Of a stretch of DNA of 64,000 nucleotides, positions 17,718 through 27,137 are shown in pieces. A program made the position numbers and the translations under genes. Each line of letters opens with the position of its first letter. The stretch's first letter is position 1. Below the pieces are notes generated by a model. It saw nothing but the letters and a program-made list of their open reading frames with translations, was not told the origin of the DNA and made no database searches. Location: contig NZ_CP006841.1 in the NCBI RefSeq assembly GCF_001274895.1, positions 558,001 through 622,000 on the forward strand, given 5' to 3'. The DNA is from Corynebacterium lactis RW2-5. GTDB lineage: Bacteria > Actinomycetota > Actinomycetes > Mycobacteriales > Mycobacteriaceae.

Positions 17718-18965
17718 ATGGATGTGCAGCAACCTACGAAGCGGGCATTCAAACGTCGTCCGGTTCCTCAGCAGGATCATGTTTCCGATCTGCGACGTGT
17801 GATGGTCCTGCTGGCCCTCAATGTCGGAGCATTCGGTATCGGCGTCACAGAGTTCGTCGCCATGGGCCTGCTGCCGTACATCGCGGATGCCTTCGGCCGC
17901 ACCGAGGATTCCGCCGGGCGTATGATCTCCATGTACGCGCTCGGCGTCGTCGTGGGCGCTCCGTTAATCACGGTCCTGACCGGTTCAATCCCGCGCCGCC
18001 GGATGCTGTTGATCCTGATGGTCGCATTCACCATAGGCAACGGCGCGACCGTGTGGGCGGGCACCCTCGGATCCTTCGAGGCCGTGATGGCCTCGCGTTT
18101 CATCGCCGGTCTGCCGCACGGCGCCTACTTCTCCGTGGCAGGGCTCGTCGCAGCCTCGTTGGCCAAGCCCGGCAACCGCGGTAAGACGGTGGCACTCTCG
18201 GGCGTCGGGTTGGCGGTGGCGACGGTCATCGGCGTGCCCGCCGCGCAGGTGCTCGGACAGGTCTACGGTTGGCGCTCGGCCTTCGCCTTCGTCGCCGTGA
18301 TTGGCCTGGCAGCGCTGGTGTCCCTGTGGTTCGCAGTGCCGCACATGAACCGCATGCCCAAGACTCGCCCAATCGAGGAACTCTCCGCGCTGGTCACGCC
18401 ACAGGTCCTCCTCACCGTCGCCATCGGAACGATTGGCTTTGGCGGCATGTTCGCGGTTTACACCTACATCACCTGGACGATGACCGAGGTCGCAGGGTTG
18501 CCGGAGAGCTGGATCTGGATCGTCCTGATGGCCTACGGCATTGGCATGGTGGTCGGTACTTACATCGGCGGGTGGCTGTCCGACCGGATCGGCGAATGGG
18601 GCATCCTCGTTGCCCTCGTCCTCATGGTGGTCATGCTCACCGCGTTCTACTTCACCTCCGCGCATGCAATCCTGGGCACCGCGAACTTCCTCATCATCGG
18701 CCTGCTGGGCTCCATTTTGGTGCCGAACCTGCAGACCCGCCTCATGGACGTCGCCGGGCGCGCCCAAACCCTCGCCGCAGCCCTGAACCAGGCTGCCCTC
18801 AACATGGCCAACGCCGGTGGTGCGGCTCTCGGCGGCTGGATCATCGCCTCCGGTTACGGCTACCGCGCGCCCTCTCTGGGCGGCGCTGGTCTGGCGCTTG
18901 CCGCCATCCTCATCACCGTCCCGACCATCCTGCTATACCGTCGCCGCCGCAAGGTGACTCTGTAG
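17718..18965 (+). CDS. MFS transporter, DHA1 (AraJ/YdhP-like) drug or sugar exporter
   Basis: Predicted 12-helix major facilitator, 415 aa, cytoplasmic membrane. After a basic N-terminal tail the first helix begins VMVLLALNVGAFGIGVTEFVAMGLLP, a stretch typical of the AraJ/YdhP/NepI group. The MFS signature between helices 2 and 3 appears as GSIPRRRMLLILM, and GLPHGAYFSVAGLVAASL and the repeat half WLSDRIGEWG follow. Members export arabinose, purine nucleosides or drugs; the substrate cannot be told here. A purine-rich site (GGAGAAG) precedes ATG 17718. xthA follows after 15 bp on the same strand but has its own -10-like TAACGT element. Confidence 0.87.
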   Translation: MDVQQPTKRAFKRRPVPQQDHVSDLRRVMVLLALNVGAFGIGVTEFVAMGLLPYIADAFGRTEDSAGRMISMYALGVVVGAPLITVLTGSIPRRRMLLILMVAFTIGNGATVWAGTLGSFEAVMASRFIAGLPHGAYFSVAGLVAASLAKPGNRGKTVALSGVGLAVATVIGVPAAQVLGQVYGWRSAFAFVAVIGLAALVSLWFAVPHMNRMPKTRPIEELSALVTPQVLLTVAIGTIGFGGMFAVYTYITWTMTEVAGLPESWIWIVLMAYGIGMVVGTYIGGWLSDRIGEWGILVALVLMVVMLTAFYFTSAHAILGTANFLIIGLLGSILVPNLQTRLMDVAGRAQTLAAALNQAALNMANAGGAALGGWIIASGYGYRAPSLGGAGLALAAILITVPTILLYRRRRKVTL

Positions 18966-18980
18966 GTAACGTATGGGGGC

Positions 18981-19937
18981 ATGAGTCTTACCATCGCGAC
19001 GATCAACGTCAACGGCATCCGCGCCGCCGTGAAGCAGCGCAGCGAAACTAACCTCGGTCTCATCGACTGGCTGAGCCACACCAGCGCCGACATCGTCCTG
19101 CTGCAGGAGGTCCGCGCCACCGACTCCCAGGCCGCTGCCGCACTCGCCCCCGCTCTCGACGCTGGCTGGCACTGGCTGGGCGCCGAGAACCTTACCGCCA
19201 AGGGCCGCGCGGGCGTGGGAATCCTCTCCCTCTTTCCGCTTTCCGACGTCTCGGTCGGCATCGGTGCGGAGGAATTCGCAGAGTCCGGCCGTTTCATCAG
19301 CGCCACCGCACCGGCCGCTGCGACGGGCCTGGATACGGACGTGCAGGTCGCAAGCCTGTACCTGCCCTCGGGGTCTGCACTGAGTGAGAAGCAGGACGAA
19401 AAGTACCGCTTCCTTGATGCGTTCTCGGATTACCTTGCGGGCGTCGGCAAGCGGGGCAGGCAGGGGCACAGTGCGGTGATTGGTGGCGATTGGAATATCT
19501 GCCACCGTGAGCAGGATCTGAAGAATTGGAAGACGAATAAGAAGAAGAGTGGGTTCTTGCCACAGGAGCGCGCGTGGATGGACTCGGTGTTTGGTTGCTG
19601 GCCGGATGAGGCTCCGCAGGATTCGCAGGTTTTGGCAACGGCAAAGGAGATGGAGGCCGGTGCTTTTTCTGATGGTTCCCGTTGGGATGCCCCGGCGATT
19701 AGTGCTGACCCGGATTGGTTTGATGTGACGCGGCGTCTGCGGCCGGATGAAGCGGGGCCGTGGTCGTGGTGGACCTACCGTGGTCAGGCTTTTGATACGG
19801 ATGCGGGGTGGCGTATTGATTACCAGGCGGTGACGGCGCCGATGTTGGCCCGCGCGGTGTCATCGGTGGTAGACAAGCCGGCCGCCTATGACTTGCGGTG
19901 GACTGATCACGCGCCGGTGATTGTGGAGTACCGCTAG
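18981..19937 (+). CDS. xthA: Exodeoxyribonuclease III (AP endonuclease)
   Basis: Metal-dependent exonuclease/AP endonuclease of the EEP superfamily acting in base-excision repair. Active-site residues are visible: Asn9 and Asn11 in TINVNGIR, Glu43 in LLQEVRAT, Asp170 and Asn172 in GGDWNIC, and Asp309-His310 in WTDHAPVIV. At 318 aa it is about 50 residues longer than E. coli XthA, with an insertion around residues 205-250 (VLATAKEMEAGAF...). A TAACGT hexamer lies 8 nt before ATG 18981, so a leaderless transcript is plausible. Its stop overlaps the stop of the convergent 947-aa membrane protein gene. Confidence 0.93.
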   Translation: MSLTIATINVNGIRAAVKQRSETNLGLIDWLSHTSADIVLLQEVRATDSQAAAALAPALDAGWHWLGAENLTAKGRAGVGILSLFPLSDVSVGIGAEEFAESGRFISATAPAAATGLDTDVQVASLYLPSGSALSEKQDEKYRFLDAFSDYLAGVGKRGRQGHSAVIGGDWNICHREQDLKNWKTNKKKSGFLPQERAWMDSVFGCWPDEAPQDSQVLATAKEMEAGAFSDGSRWDAPAISADPDWFDVTRRLRPDEAGPWSWWTYRGQAFDTDAGWRIDYQAVTAPMLARAVSSVVDKPAAYDLRWTDHAPVIVEYR

Positions 19938-22777
19938 TAGACAGAGGAGGCCGAGTAAGCCGAATAGGCTGAGGAATCCGAAAGGCTCGAGTCTGTGCCG
20001 CCGCCCGCCAGCGCGGAGTCGGCCGCTAGCTGCGGGTTTTGCCGCAGCATGGAGGCGATGCCGTCGACGATTGCGAGCGCCCACTTTTCCTGCATCGCCG
20101 GATCTTTGAGGTCCTTGGCGAGGTTTTCATTGAGCACGCTGCCAAATGCCAGGGAGGCGGTGGGAATTACGGGAGCGTCGGAGCGCACGGTCTGCGGCGC
20201 GAGGCCCGTGTAGAACGTCGTCGGCCGGCCCTTGGAGTTGAACTTGCTGTCGGGGGCGAAGCCCCGGTAGACCATCGAATCGCGCAGCCCAGCGGCGAGC
20301 TGCCAAGTGGCGGGACGCCCCGCATCCGTTTCCAGGTCGTCGGATGCCGTGCCCACGCCGGAGGCGTCGACAATCGCGGATACTGCGAAGCCTCGATTCG
20401 GGCGCGATTCGTTCGCTGATTCCTCCGGGGTGCCGGTGGTAGTGCCAAAGACTACAGAGGCGGAAGCTTCGCTGCGGGGCACCAGGGTCGCGCCGCGCTG
20501 GGTGAGGATTTCCTGCACCCGCTTCTGAATCTTCGCAATGCCGGGAAGGATCTTGTTACTTAGCTGCGTCGTGGGGCCGAGGTAGTCGTTGATGGCCCGA
20601 ACCGCGTTTTCACTGCTGTCGACGCTAATCTGGGCACCTGCCAGCGGGTCAACGGTCTCCGTCGGCGGTGCAATAATCGGCTGCCGCGCCGGCGCGAAAA
20701 GATCGCTCGGGCGCGAGGTCGGGCGCGGCGAGCTTTTCACAATTTGCCGCAGCTCCTCGGGGCTGAACATCGCGTTGACTGCGAAGATGACCGTTGCGCC
20801 ATCGCGATAGACCGGCGTCAGCCCCGGCGAATGCCACGCCCACGATCGCATCGCCAGAGCCTCTGTGCCGTCGTTCTGCACGACCGGAGGAGACACAAAG
20901 ATATAGTTCACGCCCAGTTTGCGCGCAGCCACGTCGTACTCGTTCAGCTCAGTCGGGCTCTCGGGCGTGCCGACGCCCAAAAGGTCCACATTCGTGGCCA
21001 ACTTCGGGGAAGCTGTGGCGGTCTTGTCGCCGAACGAGAAGTGGCGGTATAACGACGGCAGCCCATACATTGCGTACATCCATGCGGAGCCGTCCTTACG
21101 GTCGTTGAGAATATGGCCCTCGTGGGCGTGAGGTTGCTTGTCCAGCCATTCGAGCGCCTGCTTATCGGCATCTGAGACATAGGTGGTGGCGAAGGACGCG
21201 CGGACCACCGAACGCTCCGACGGGCCGGTAACCCAGCTGATTGGCACCAGAGCGACCGCGGCCGCCACGCCGACGGCGATGAGCTGCGTTCGAGATGGTT
21301 CGTTGTCGGTTGCCCGGCTGTTTGTCAGGGAGGTTTTGACGGTGGGGTCGTCGTCAAGCGAGGCGGAGTCCTCGGATGGCAGGGAAGTTGTCTTCTCGTC
21401 GCGGTCGGCGCGCGAGCGGAGGCGGGAGACCAGCGCAGAAACTAACGCTACGACGCCCGCGATTGCGAGGGCAGCCAGCAGGACGCGCAGAATGCCCATG
21501 GCCGCCTGCACTCGGTAGGGCATGTCGTAGTAGAACATGCCAATTGCCTTGAGCCAAGTGCCGAAAGGCTCCGACCAGCGCACCTGAGCGCTATCGGAGA
21601 CCATGAACAGCAGGCCGAAGGCCAGTGCTGGCCACGGCGTCCACGGGTGGCGGCGGAGTAGCGCGACCACGATTCCAGCGGCAAATAGTACGAGCATGAC
21701 CAGCGGGAACTGAATATCCTCCGTGTAACTGGACATGCCAATCAGGCTTCGCCAGAGGGACTCATCGCGGGGGATCTTGATCTGCCCGGTAAACCCTGCC
21801 ACGCTTTCGCCCTGGCCGAGTGCAGACAGCAGGATTGGGATGCACATAGCGCCTGCGATTACACCAATCAGGGCGGTGCGGATTAGGCCTGCCACGCTGG
21901 GCTGCGTGATAAACCACAACGCTACAAATAGGGCCACGGTGATGGCGGCGGCAGGGTGGACAGTCAGCGCGCCGACGATTGCCAATCCGGAGGGAACTAT
22001 GTAGCCGCGCAGCGCCAACGCAGTCGCAGCAGGGACACAGGCGACGGCCAACAGATATGGCATAGAGGAGGTCTTCCACAGTGCAATCCAGATCTCCGGG
22101 GTCAGCAGCGACAGCAGCGCCGCTGCGGGGCCCGCGATTGTCGCCCATTTTGGACCTGCCACCGTGCGCGCCAAAAGTGCCATGCCTGCAGGCAGAATTA
22201 GGGAGGGGGCGAGGAATGAAAACACATTCGCGTTGAGGAAGATATCGCCCGGCAGCAGCGCCGCCATCGCGTGCCAGCCAGAGGGGTAAAAGGACTCCGA
22301 GTGCGTTTCCTGATGGAGAAGCAGGCCGGCCGAAACTGGCGAGGCGTTGCCAGTCTCCTGGATGAAGCGCAAGAAGTTCGTGTGCCACAGCATGTCCCAG
22401 GCTTCGCGAATCGAGCCGGGGCCTCCCGGAACTTGCGCCAGCGAGAACATCACGCGGGTTGTCGCAACAAGCGTGACCGCCGCGGTAATCAGCGCCGTGA
22501 GGTAGCCGGAGGAGAAGCTATCCGACGGAGTGGAGGACTTGATGAAGCTGCGGACAAGATAACTCAGCGCCGCAAAGAGAGCCCACATGGCGAGAACCAG
22601 AAACCACGAATGCGAAAGCCCTATGGCTTGTGCGAGCCAGGCGGAAAAACCGGTGATTCCCAGCATGATGGGGCCCGCCGTCGCAAGCGCCAGCATCGGG
22701 CGCATCCCCGAGACCCATCCAAATAGGGCTCCTGGGAGAAGCAACGCCACGATAGTCACGCAGATTGTCGCAATCAT
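19934..22777 (-). CDS. Large polytopic membrane protein with extracytoplasmic C-terminal domain (DUF6541-like)
   Basis: Function unknown. The N-terminal half (about 1-470) holds roughly 12 membrane segments in a pattern like actinobacterial DUF6541 / glycosyltransferase-C-type envelope proteins, with a conserved-looking loop ETHSESFYPSGWHAMAALLPG. A second charged loop and another membrane segment (about 520-545) lead to a large extracytoplasmic region. Residues about 715-915 resemble N-acetylmuramoyl-L-alanine amidase (Amidase_3) in layout, for example PTASLAFGSVLNENLAKDL near the end, but zinc ligands are not seen, so it would be inactive. ATG 22777 follows AGGAG by 4 nt; GTG 22831 is an alternative. 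Length is 947 aa. It is convergent with xthA, the stops overlapping by 3-4 bp. Confidence 0.72.
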   Translation of the reverse strand: MIATICVTIVALLLPGALFGWVSGMRPMLALATAGPIMLGITGFSAWLAQAIGLSHSWFLVLAMWALFAALSYLVRSFIKSSTPSDSFSSGYLTALITAAVTLVATTRVMFSLAQVPGGPGSIREAWDMLWHTNFLRFIQETGNASPVSAGLLLHQETHSESFYPSGWHAMAALLPGDIFLNANVFSFLAPSLILPAGMALLARTVAGPKWATIAGPAAALLSLLTPEIWIALWKTSSMPYLLAVACVPAATALALRGYIVPSGLAIVGALTVHPAAAITVALFVALWFITQPSVAGLIRTALIGVIAGAMCIPILLSALGQGESVAGFTGQIKIPRDESLWRSLIGMSSYTEDIQFPLVMLVLFAAGIVVALLRRHPWTPWPALAFGLLFMVSDSAQVRWSEPFGTWLKAIGMFYYDMPYRVQAAMGILRVLLAALAIAGVVALVSALVSRLRSRADRDEKTTSLPSEDSASLDDDPTVKTSLTNSRATDNEPSRTQLIAVGVAAAVALVPISWVTGPSERSVVRASFATTYVSDADKQALEWLDKQPHAHEGHILNDRKDGSAWMYAMYGLPSLYRHFSFGDKTATASPKLATNVDLLGVGTPESPTELNEYDVAARKLGVNYIFVSPPVVQNDGTEALAMRSWAWHSPGLTPVYRDGATVIFAVNAMFSPEELRQIVKSSPRPTSRPSDLFAPARQPIIAPPTETVDPLAGAQISVDSSENAVRAINDYLGPTTQLSNKILPGIAKIQKRVQEILTQRGATLVPRSEASASVVFGTTTGTPEESANESRPNRGFAVSAIVDASGVGTASDDLETDAGRPATWQLAAGLRDSMVYRGFAPDSKFNSKGRPTTFYTGLAPQTVRSDAPVIPTASLAFGSVLNENLAKDLKDPAMQEKWALAIVDGIASMLRQNPQLAADSALAGGGTDSSLSDSSAYSAYSASSVY

Positions 22778-23007
22778 GAAACTCCTGATAAAAACGTAAA
22801 AATCACGCCTGTCGACCTCTGGTCGGGACACACGTATGAATCTAGTTTAAGCACCGGAGTGCAATCTTCTCGTTCAACCTCGCTTGCCGACGCTCTAGAA
22901 TTAAGGAAAGTGCCAAAAGGCCACGCGGGTTGTTTGCGAACGACATGCAGGCAGCGTGGAGCCGAGGCATTGCAGGATACTCCGGTAGCGAAGGGAGCGT
23001 GCGGTCG

Positions 23008-23466
23008 GTGAAGCGGGGCAAACGTGAAGGCGACATGTCGGAAGGCGACATTAATCAGGACCACGCCACGTTGGAGGCACTTGCGCGGAGCCTGCAGAAG
23101 GACACCGGCACTGACGTCAACGTTTCCCTGGTAATCGCGGAGGGCATCCTTGTTGCCCTGCTGATTTTCTCGTTTGTGTACTCATGGCCCGTATGGTCCA
23201 GCCTCCTTCTCGTCGTGTTAGTCGGTGTTGTGGGAGCGGTATCGCTCTCCCGGCGGCCCGCGGTCGCCCCGCTGGAGCTGACCGCTGCCGAGAGGGAGCG
23301 TGTCCGGCGCGTCGTAAAGGAGCATGGAGTCCGCCCGGCGGTGACCTTGGTAAGGGGACTGTACCCGGACGAGCCCCCGGCGACAGCTAGCAGAACCGTG
23401 AAACTGGTCGTGGAGCGGATGCTCGCAGAGGACGATGCGCCGGCGGGTAGAAAGCGGCAGCACTAA
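23008..23466 (+). CDS. Small two-helix membrane protein, unknown function
   Basis: About 152 aa from GTG 23008, which has AAGGGAG 10 nt upstream; ATG 23035 (MSEGDINQ) with GAAGG closer by is an alternative, as are earlier in-frame codons. Two adjacent membrane segments are clear (SLVIAEGILVALLIFSFVY and SSLLLVVLVGVVGAVSL). The C-terminal cytoplasmic part (LTAAERERVRRVVKEHGVRPAVTLV) is helical and charged and might bind a partner through the repeated basic residues. It lies 39 bp upstream of trpS on the same strand and is divergent from the 947-aa membrane protein gene. No family was recognised. Confidence 0.65.
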   Translation: MKRGKREGDMSEGDINQDHATLEALARSLQKDTGTDVNVSLVIAEGILVALLIFSFVYSWPVWSSLLLVVLVGVVGAVSLSRRPAVAPLELTAAERERVRRVVKEHGVRPAVTLVRGLYPDEPPATASRTVKLVVERMLAEDDAPAGRKRQH

Positions 23467-23491
23467 CCGCAAGTCGCTTCGTCTGACCCGC

Positions 23492-23497
23492 TAGACT
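23492..23497 (+). promoter_or_regulatory. Predicted -10 of trpS (leaderless start)
   Basis: TAGACT lies 8 nt before ATG 23506 with no ribosome site between, so transcription should begin at or next to the start codon. Confidence 0.5.
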
Positions 23498-23499
23498 AG

Positions 23500-24576
<1,077 letters not shown>

Positions 24577-24601
24577 TAGGTGGCAGGTTAATGTAGAGGG
24601 T

Positions 24602-25633
24602 ATGGCATCCTCTACCCAAAAAGATCCGAAGAAGACGGACCGCTACGGAATCGAACGCGTACACGCAGATGAACCGGGAGCGATTGACCGCATGCGCGAC
24701 AAGTGGGGGTGGTTCGACCACCTCATGCGCATGCAGGAGCGCTACGGGGAGCAGGGCGGAAACTTCTTCGCCGCCGCTGTTACGTACTTCTCGGTGCTTT
24801 CGATTTTCCCGTTGATTATGACGGCGTTCGCGATTTTGGCCCTCGTACTGCGCGGTAATGAGGATCTGCTCAACCAAATCCAGTCCTTTATTACCGACTC
24901 CATCGACGGATCGATGGGTGACACCATCAACTCAATTATCGAGGGCGCGATCGACCAGGCTGGCGGCGTCTTTACGGTCGGTTTCATCGCGACTCTCTGG
25001 TCCGGGCTCGGCTGGATGGGTAACTTGCGTATGGCTATCACCCAGCTGTGGAAGCGTCCGATGGCTGCCAACAACTTCGTGCTCGGTAAGATTCGCGATC
25101 TAATTCGACTGATCGGCATGCTGGTCATGATTATACTGACCTTCGTTGTCACCGCCGTCGGAACCTCCGGCCTGACATCATCGCTGCTGGAAAAGGTGGG
25201 CCTGGGTGAGGTCCCGGGTATCACCGTCATTACCGGCCTGATTGCTATCGCTGTCGGTCTTCTGGCCAACTGGCTTCTATTCTTCTGGATGCTCGCCGCC
25301 CTGCCGCGCGGCAAAGTTCCGCTGAGTGCCGCGGCTAAGGGTGCCATTATCGGCGCGATTGGCCTGGAGGTTGTCAAGCAGCTCGGTAGCGTGTTCTTCT
25401 CCAACGCACTGTCGAACCCCGCCGGAGCGGTCTTCGGCCCGGTTATCGGTCTGATGGTTATCTTCTACCTCATTTGGCGCATCACGATGTACGCCACCGC
25501 ATGGACTGCCACCACCGAGGAAGCTCTCCTCGAAGAGCCGCTCGACGCTCCCGCCCCGGCCGTAATCAACGTTCGTGCGGAGGCAGCCAGCTCGAGTGGT
25601 CTGAACCGCCTCTTCGGGCAGACGCGCAAGTAG
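24602..25633 (+). CDS. yhjD: YhjD/YihY family inner membrane protein
   Basis: Polytopic membrane protein of the YihY/BrkB family, 343 aa; YhjD members have been linked to lipid or LPS-precursor export in enterobacteria, but the role in actinobacteria is unproven. Family stretches include GNFFAAAVTYFSVLSIFPLIMTAFAI near the N-terminus, GFIATLWSGLGWMGNLRMA, and the later FVVTAVGTSGLTS and NPAGAVFGPVIGLMVIFYLIWRI helices; about six membrane segments are predicted. A TAATGT hexamer 7 nt before ATG 24602 suggests its own leaderless promoter, although it follows trpS by only 25 bp. The downstream dac gene is convergent. Confidence 0.9.
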   Translation: MASSTQKDPKKTDRYGIERVHADEPGAIDRMRDKWGWFDHLMRMQERYGEQGGNFFAAAVTYFSVLSIFPLIMTAFAILALVLRGNEDLLNQIQSFITDSIDGSMGDTINSIIEGAIDQAGGVFTVGFIATLWSGLGWMGNLRMAITQLWKRPMAANNFVLGKIRDLIRLIGMLVMIILTFVVTAVGTSGLTSSLLEKVGLGEVPGITVITGLIAIAVGLLANWLLFFWMLAALPRGKVPLSAAAKGAIIGAIGLEVVKQLGSVFFSNALSNPAGAVFGPVIGLMVIFYLIWRITMYATAWTATTEEALLEEPLDAPAPAVINVRAEAASSSGLNRLFGQTRK

Positions 25634-25664
25634 CGCTCGCCCTCTGTTTCAAACCGGGACTCGC

Positions 25665-27020
25665 TTAACGACGGCGCTTTCCAGCGGCTACCGTTATAAC
25701 TGCGGCGAGGCAAACAACTACCGCGATACCGACTCCGATACCGATTGCAGGCCAGGAATTTTCCGTCTGCATCGGACCACTGGGGTCGGTATTTTTGTCT
25801 GTGCCGAAGAAGGGAATCCGCGGGGTCTCGTCACCTTTAGCCTGAGTGTCCAGAGAAGCGATTGACGTCTCTCGGGGAGTATCGAATCCAGATTCGAGTA
25901 GGCCAGCAGCCTGCTCCCATGGGCGCGGCGCCTCGTGAACGGTTGTGTCCAGGAGAATCGTTCCAAGCCTTCGGCCATTTCTTTCTGCAACTCCCGCGAA
26001 TGTGTGGCGGGCATCATCGGTGAAGCCGGTCTTGCCGCCCAGCGCACCTTCGAATCCGGAGGACAGGAGCTGATTATCGTTGGCGATGTCGAAGTCGTCG
26101 ACTACAAGTTCTTTGTTGCCAGGGATTTTCGCCAGTTGTAGGCCGGAGAGGTTTAAGTAGGTGGGATTGCTGAACGCGGCCCGGAAGAACAGAGCCATGT
26201 CGAACGCGGAGGTCATTTGGCCGGGAGCGTCCAGTCCTGTGGGATTGAAAATCCGGGTGTCCGTGGCGCCTAGCTGCGCCGCTTTTGCATTGACCTTCTC
26301 CACGGTGGCGTCCATGCCGCCGAGCATCCGCGATAGCGCGTGGCCGCAGTCGTTGCCGGAATTGAGCAGCAAGCCCGTGAGGAGCGTCTCGACGGAGTAT
26401 TCGACGCCTTCTACGATTCCGACACGAGAGCCCTCGATTGCGGCATCTTCGTATGTGGCACGCACCGATTTCTTCAGGTCGAGCTCCTCCAGTGCGACCA
26501 AGGCAAGGAGCACCTTAATCACGGAAGCCGGGCGGTAGCGCCCGTGGGGGTCCTTGGCCGCTAGGACATCACCGGTTTTTACATCGAAGACAATCCACGA
26601 TGACGCCGTCACTTCCTCGGGAGTTTTGAAGGACGTGCCCTCGATGACATCGCATTCGGACATGGCGGTGCCACCGGCGGGGATGTCGGGAACCGGGAGC
26701 GGGGCGGGGGAGGTCGCGCCCGGCGTTGGGACCTCAGAGCTATCCACCGGGGGAGGGGGCGCGAACCGGAAGGGACAGGCGGAGGTGTCTCTCCTGAGCA
26801 AATCCGGGGATGGCTCGTCGTGATTGGAATCCGTCGGCTCCGTAGGGGCCGCCTCCTGCATGAATTGCGCGGGTTGCCCGGTAGCGGATGGCGCGATGAA
26901 CCCGGCGGGAGCGAGCACTAGGTGTGCGGCCAGAGCGGAGGACAGGAGGATTCCCCTTCGCGTGGTCCAGTGTGAGTGGCAGGTCCCATCTTTGGCGCGG
27001 AGGCAATGAGAAGGAAACAT
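25665..27020 (-). CDS. D-alanyl-D-alanine carboxypeptidase (low-molecular-weight PBP)
   Basis: Serine DD-carboxypeptidase of the S11 family that trims peptidoglycan stem peptides outside the membrane. Active-site motifs are complete: SxxK at Ser166-Lys169 (RPASVIKV), SGN at 221-223, and KTG at 330-332 (GGKTGFTD). The N-terminus carries a basic region with TTRR followed by a hydrophobic signal segment; a long Pro-rich linker (about 55-130) precedes the catalytic domain. A C-terminal membrane helix (IGIGVGIAVVVCLAAVITV) with KRRR anchors it. Length is 451 aa from ATG 27020; a TTG at 27044 would add 8 residues. A palindrome lies immediately upstream of the start. Confidence 0.91.
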   Translation of the reverse strand: MFPSHCLRAKDGTCHSHWTTRRGILLSSALAAHLVLAPAGFIAPSATGQPAQFMQEAAPTEPTDSNHDEPSPDLLRRDTSACPFRFAPPPPVDSSEVPTPGATSPAPLPVPDIPAGGTAMSECDVIEGTSFKTPEEVTASSWIVFDVKTGDVLAAKDPHGRYRPASVIKVLLALVALEELDLKKSVRATYEDAAIEGSRVGIVEGVEYSVETLLTGLLLNSGNDCGHALSRMLGGMDATVEKVNAKAAQLGATDTRIFNPTGLDAPGQMTSAFDMALFFRAAFSNPTYLNLSGLQLAKIPGNKELVVDDFDIANDNQLLSSGFEGALGGKTGFTDDARHTFAGVAERNGRRLGTILLDTTVHEAPRPWEQAAGLLESGFDTPRETSIASLDTQAKGDETPRIPFFGTDKNTDPSGPMQTENSWPAIGIGVGIAVVVCLAAVITVAAGKRRR

Positions 27021-27028
27021 AATAAATA

Positions 27029-27042
27029 GGACAATAGTGTCC
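27029..27042. promoter_or_regulatory. Dyad GGACA-N4-TGTCC in the dac promoter
   Basis: A perfect 5-bp inverted repeat with a 4-bp centre, 9 bp upstream of the carboxypeptidase start and overlapping a TATTGT -10-like hexamer on the minus strand. Its position suggests an operator; no regulator is assigned. Confidence 0.35.
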
Positions 27043-27124
27043 AATCATGTGAAGGAAATAATTGGGATGTCTCCGGGTTGCTTATTCGGAATGGCAAAAG
27101 TGGCTTCAGGGACAGTTCGCCCGA

Positions 27125-27130
27125 TAGTCT
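27125..27130 (+). promoter_or_regulatory. Predicted -10 of adenosine deaminase gene (leaderless start)
   Basis: TAGTCT is 7 nt before ATG 27138, with no ribosome-binding sequence in between. Confidence 0.5.
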
Positions 27131-27137
27131 GACCACT

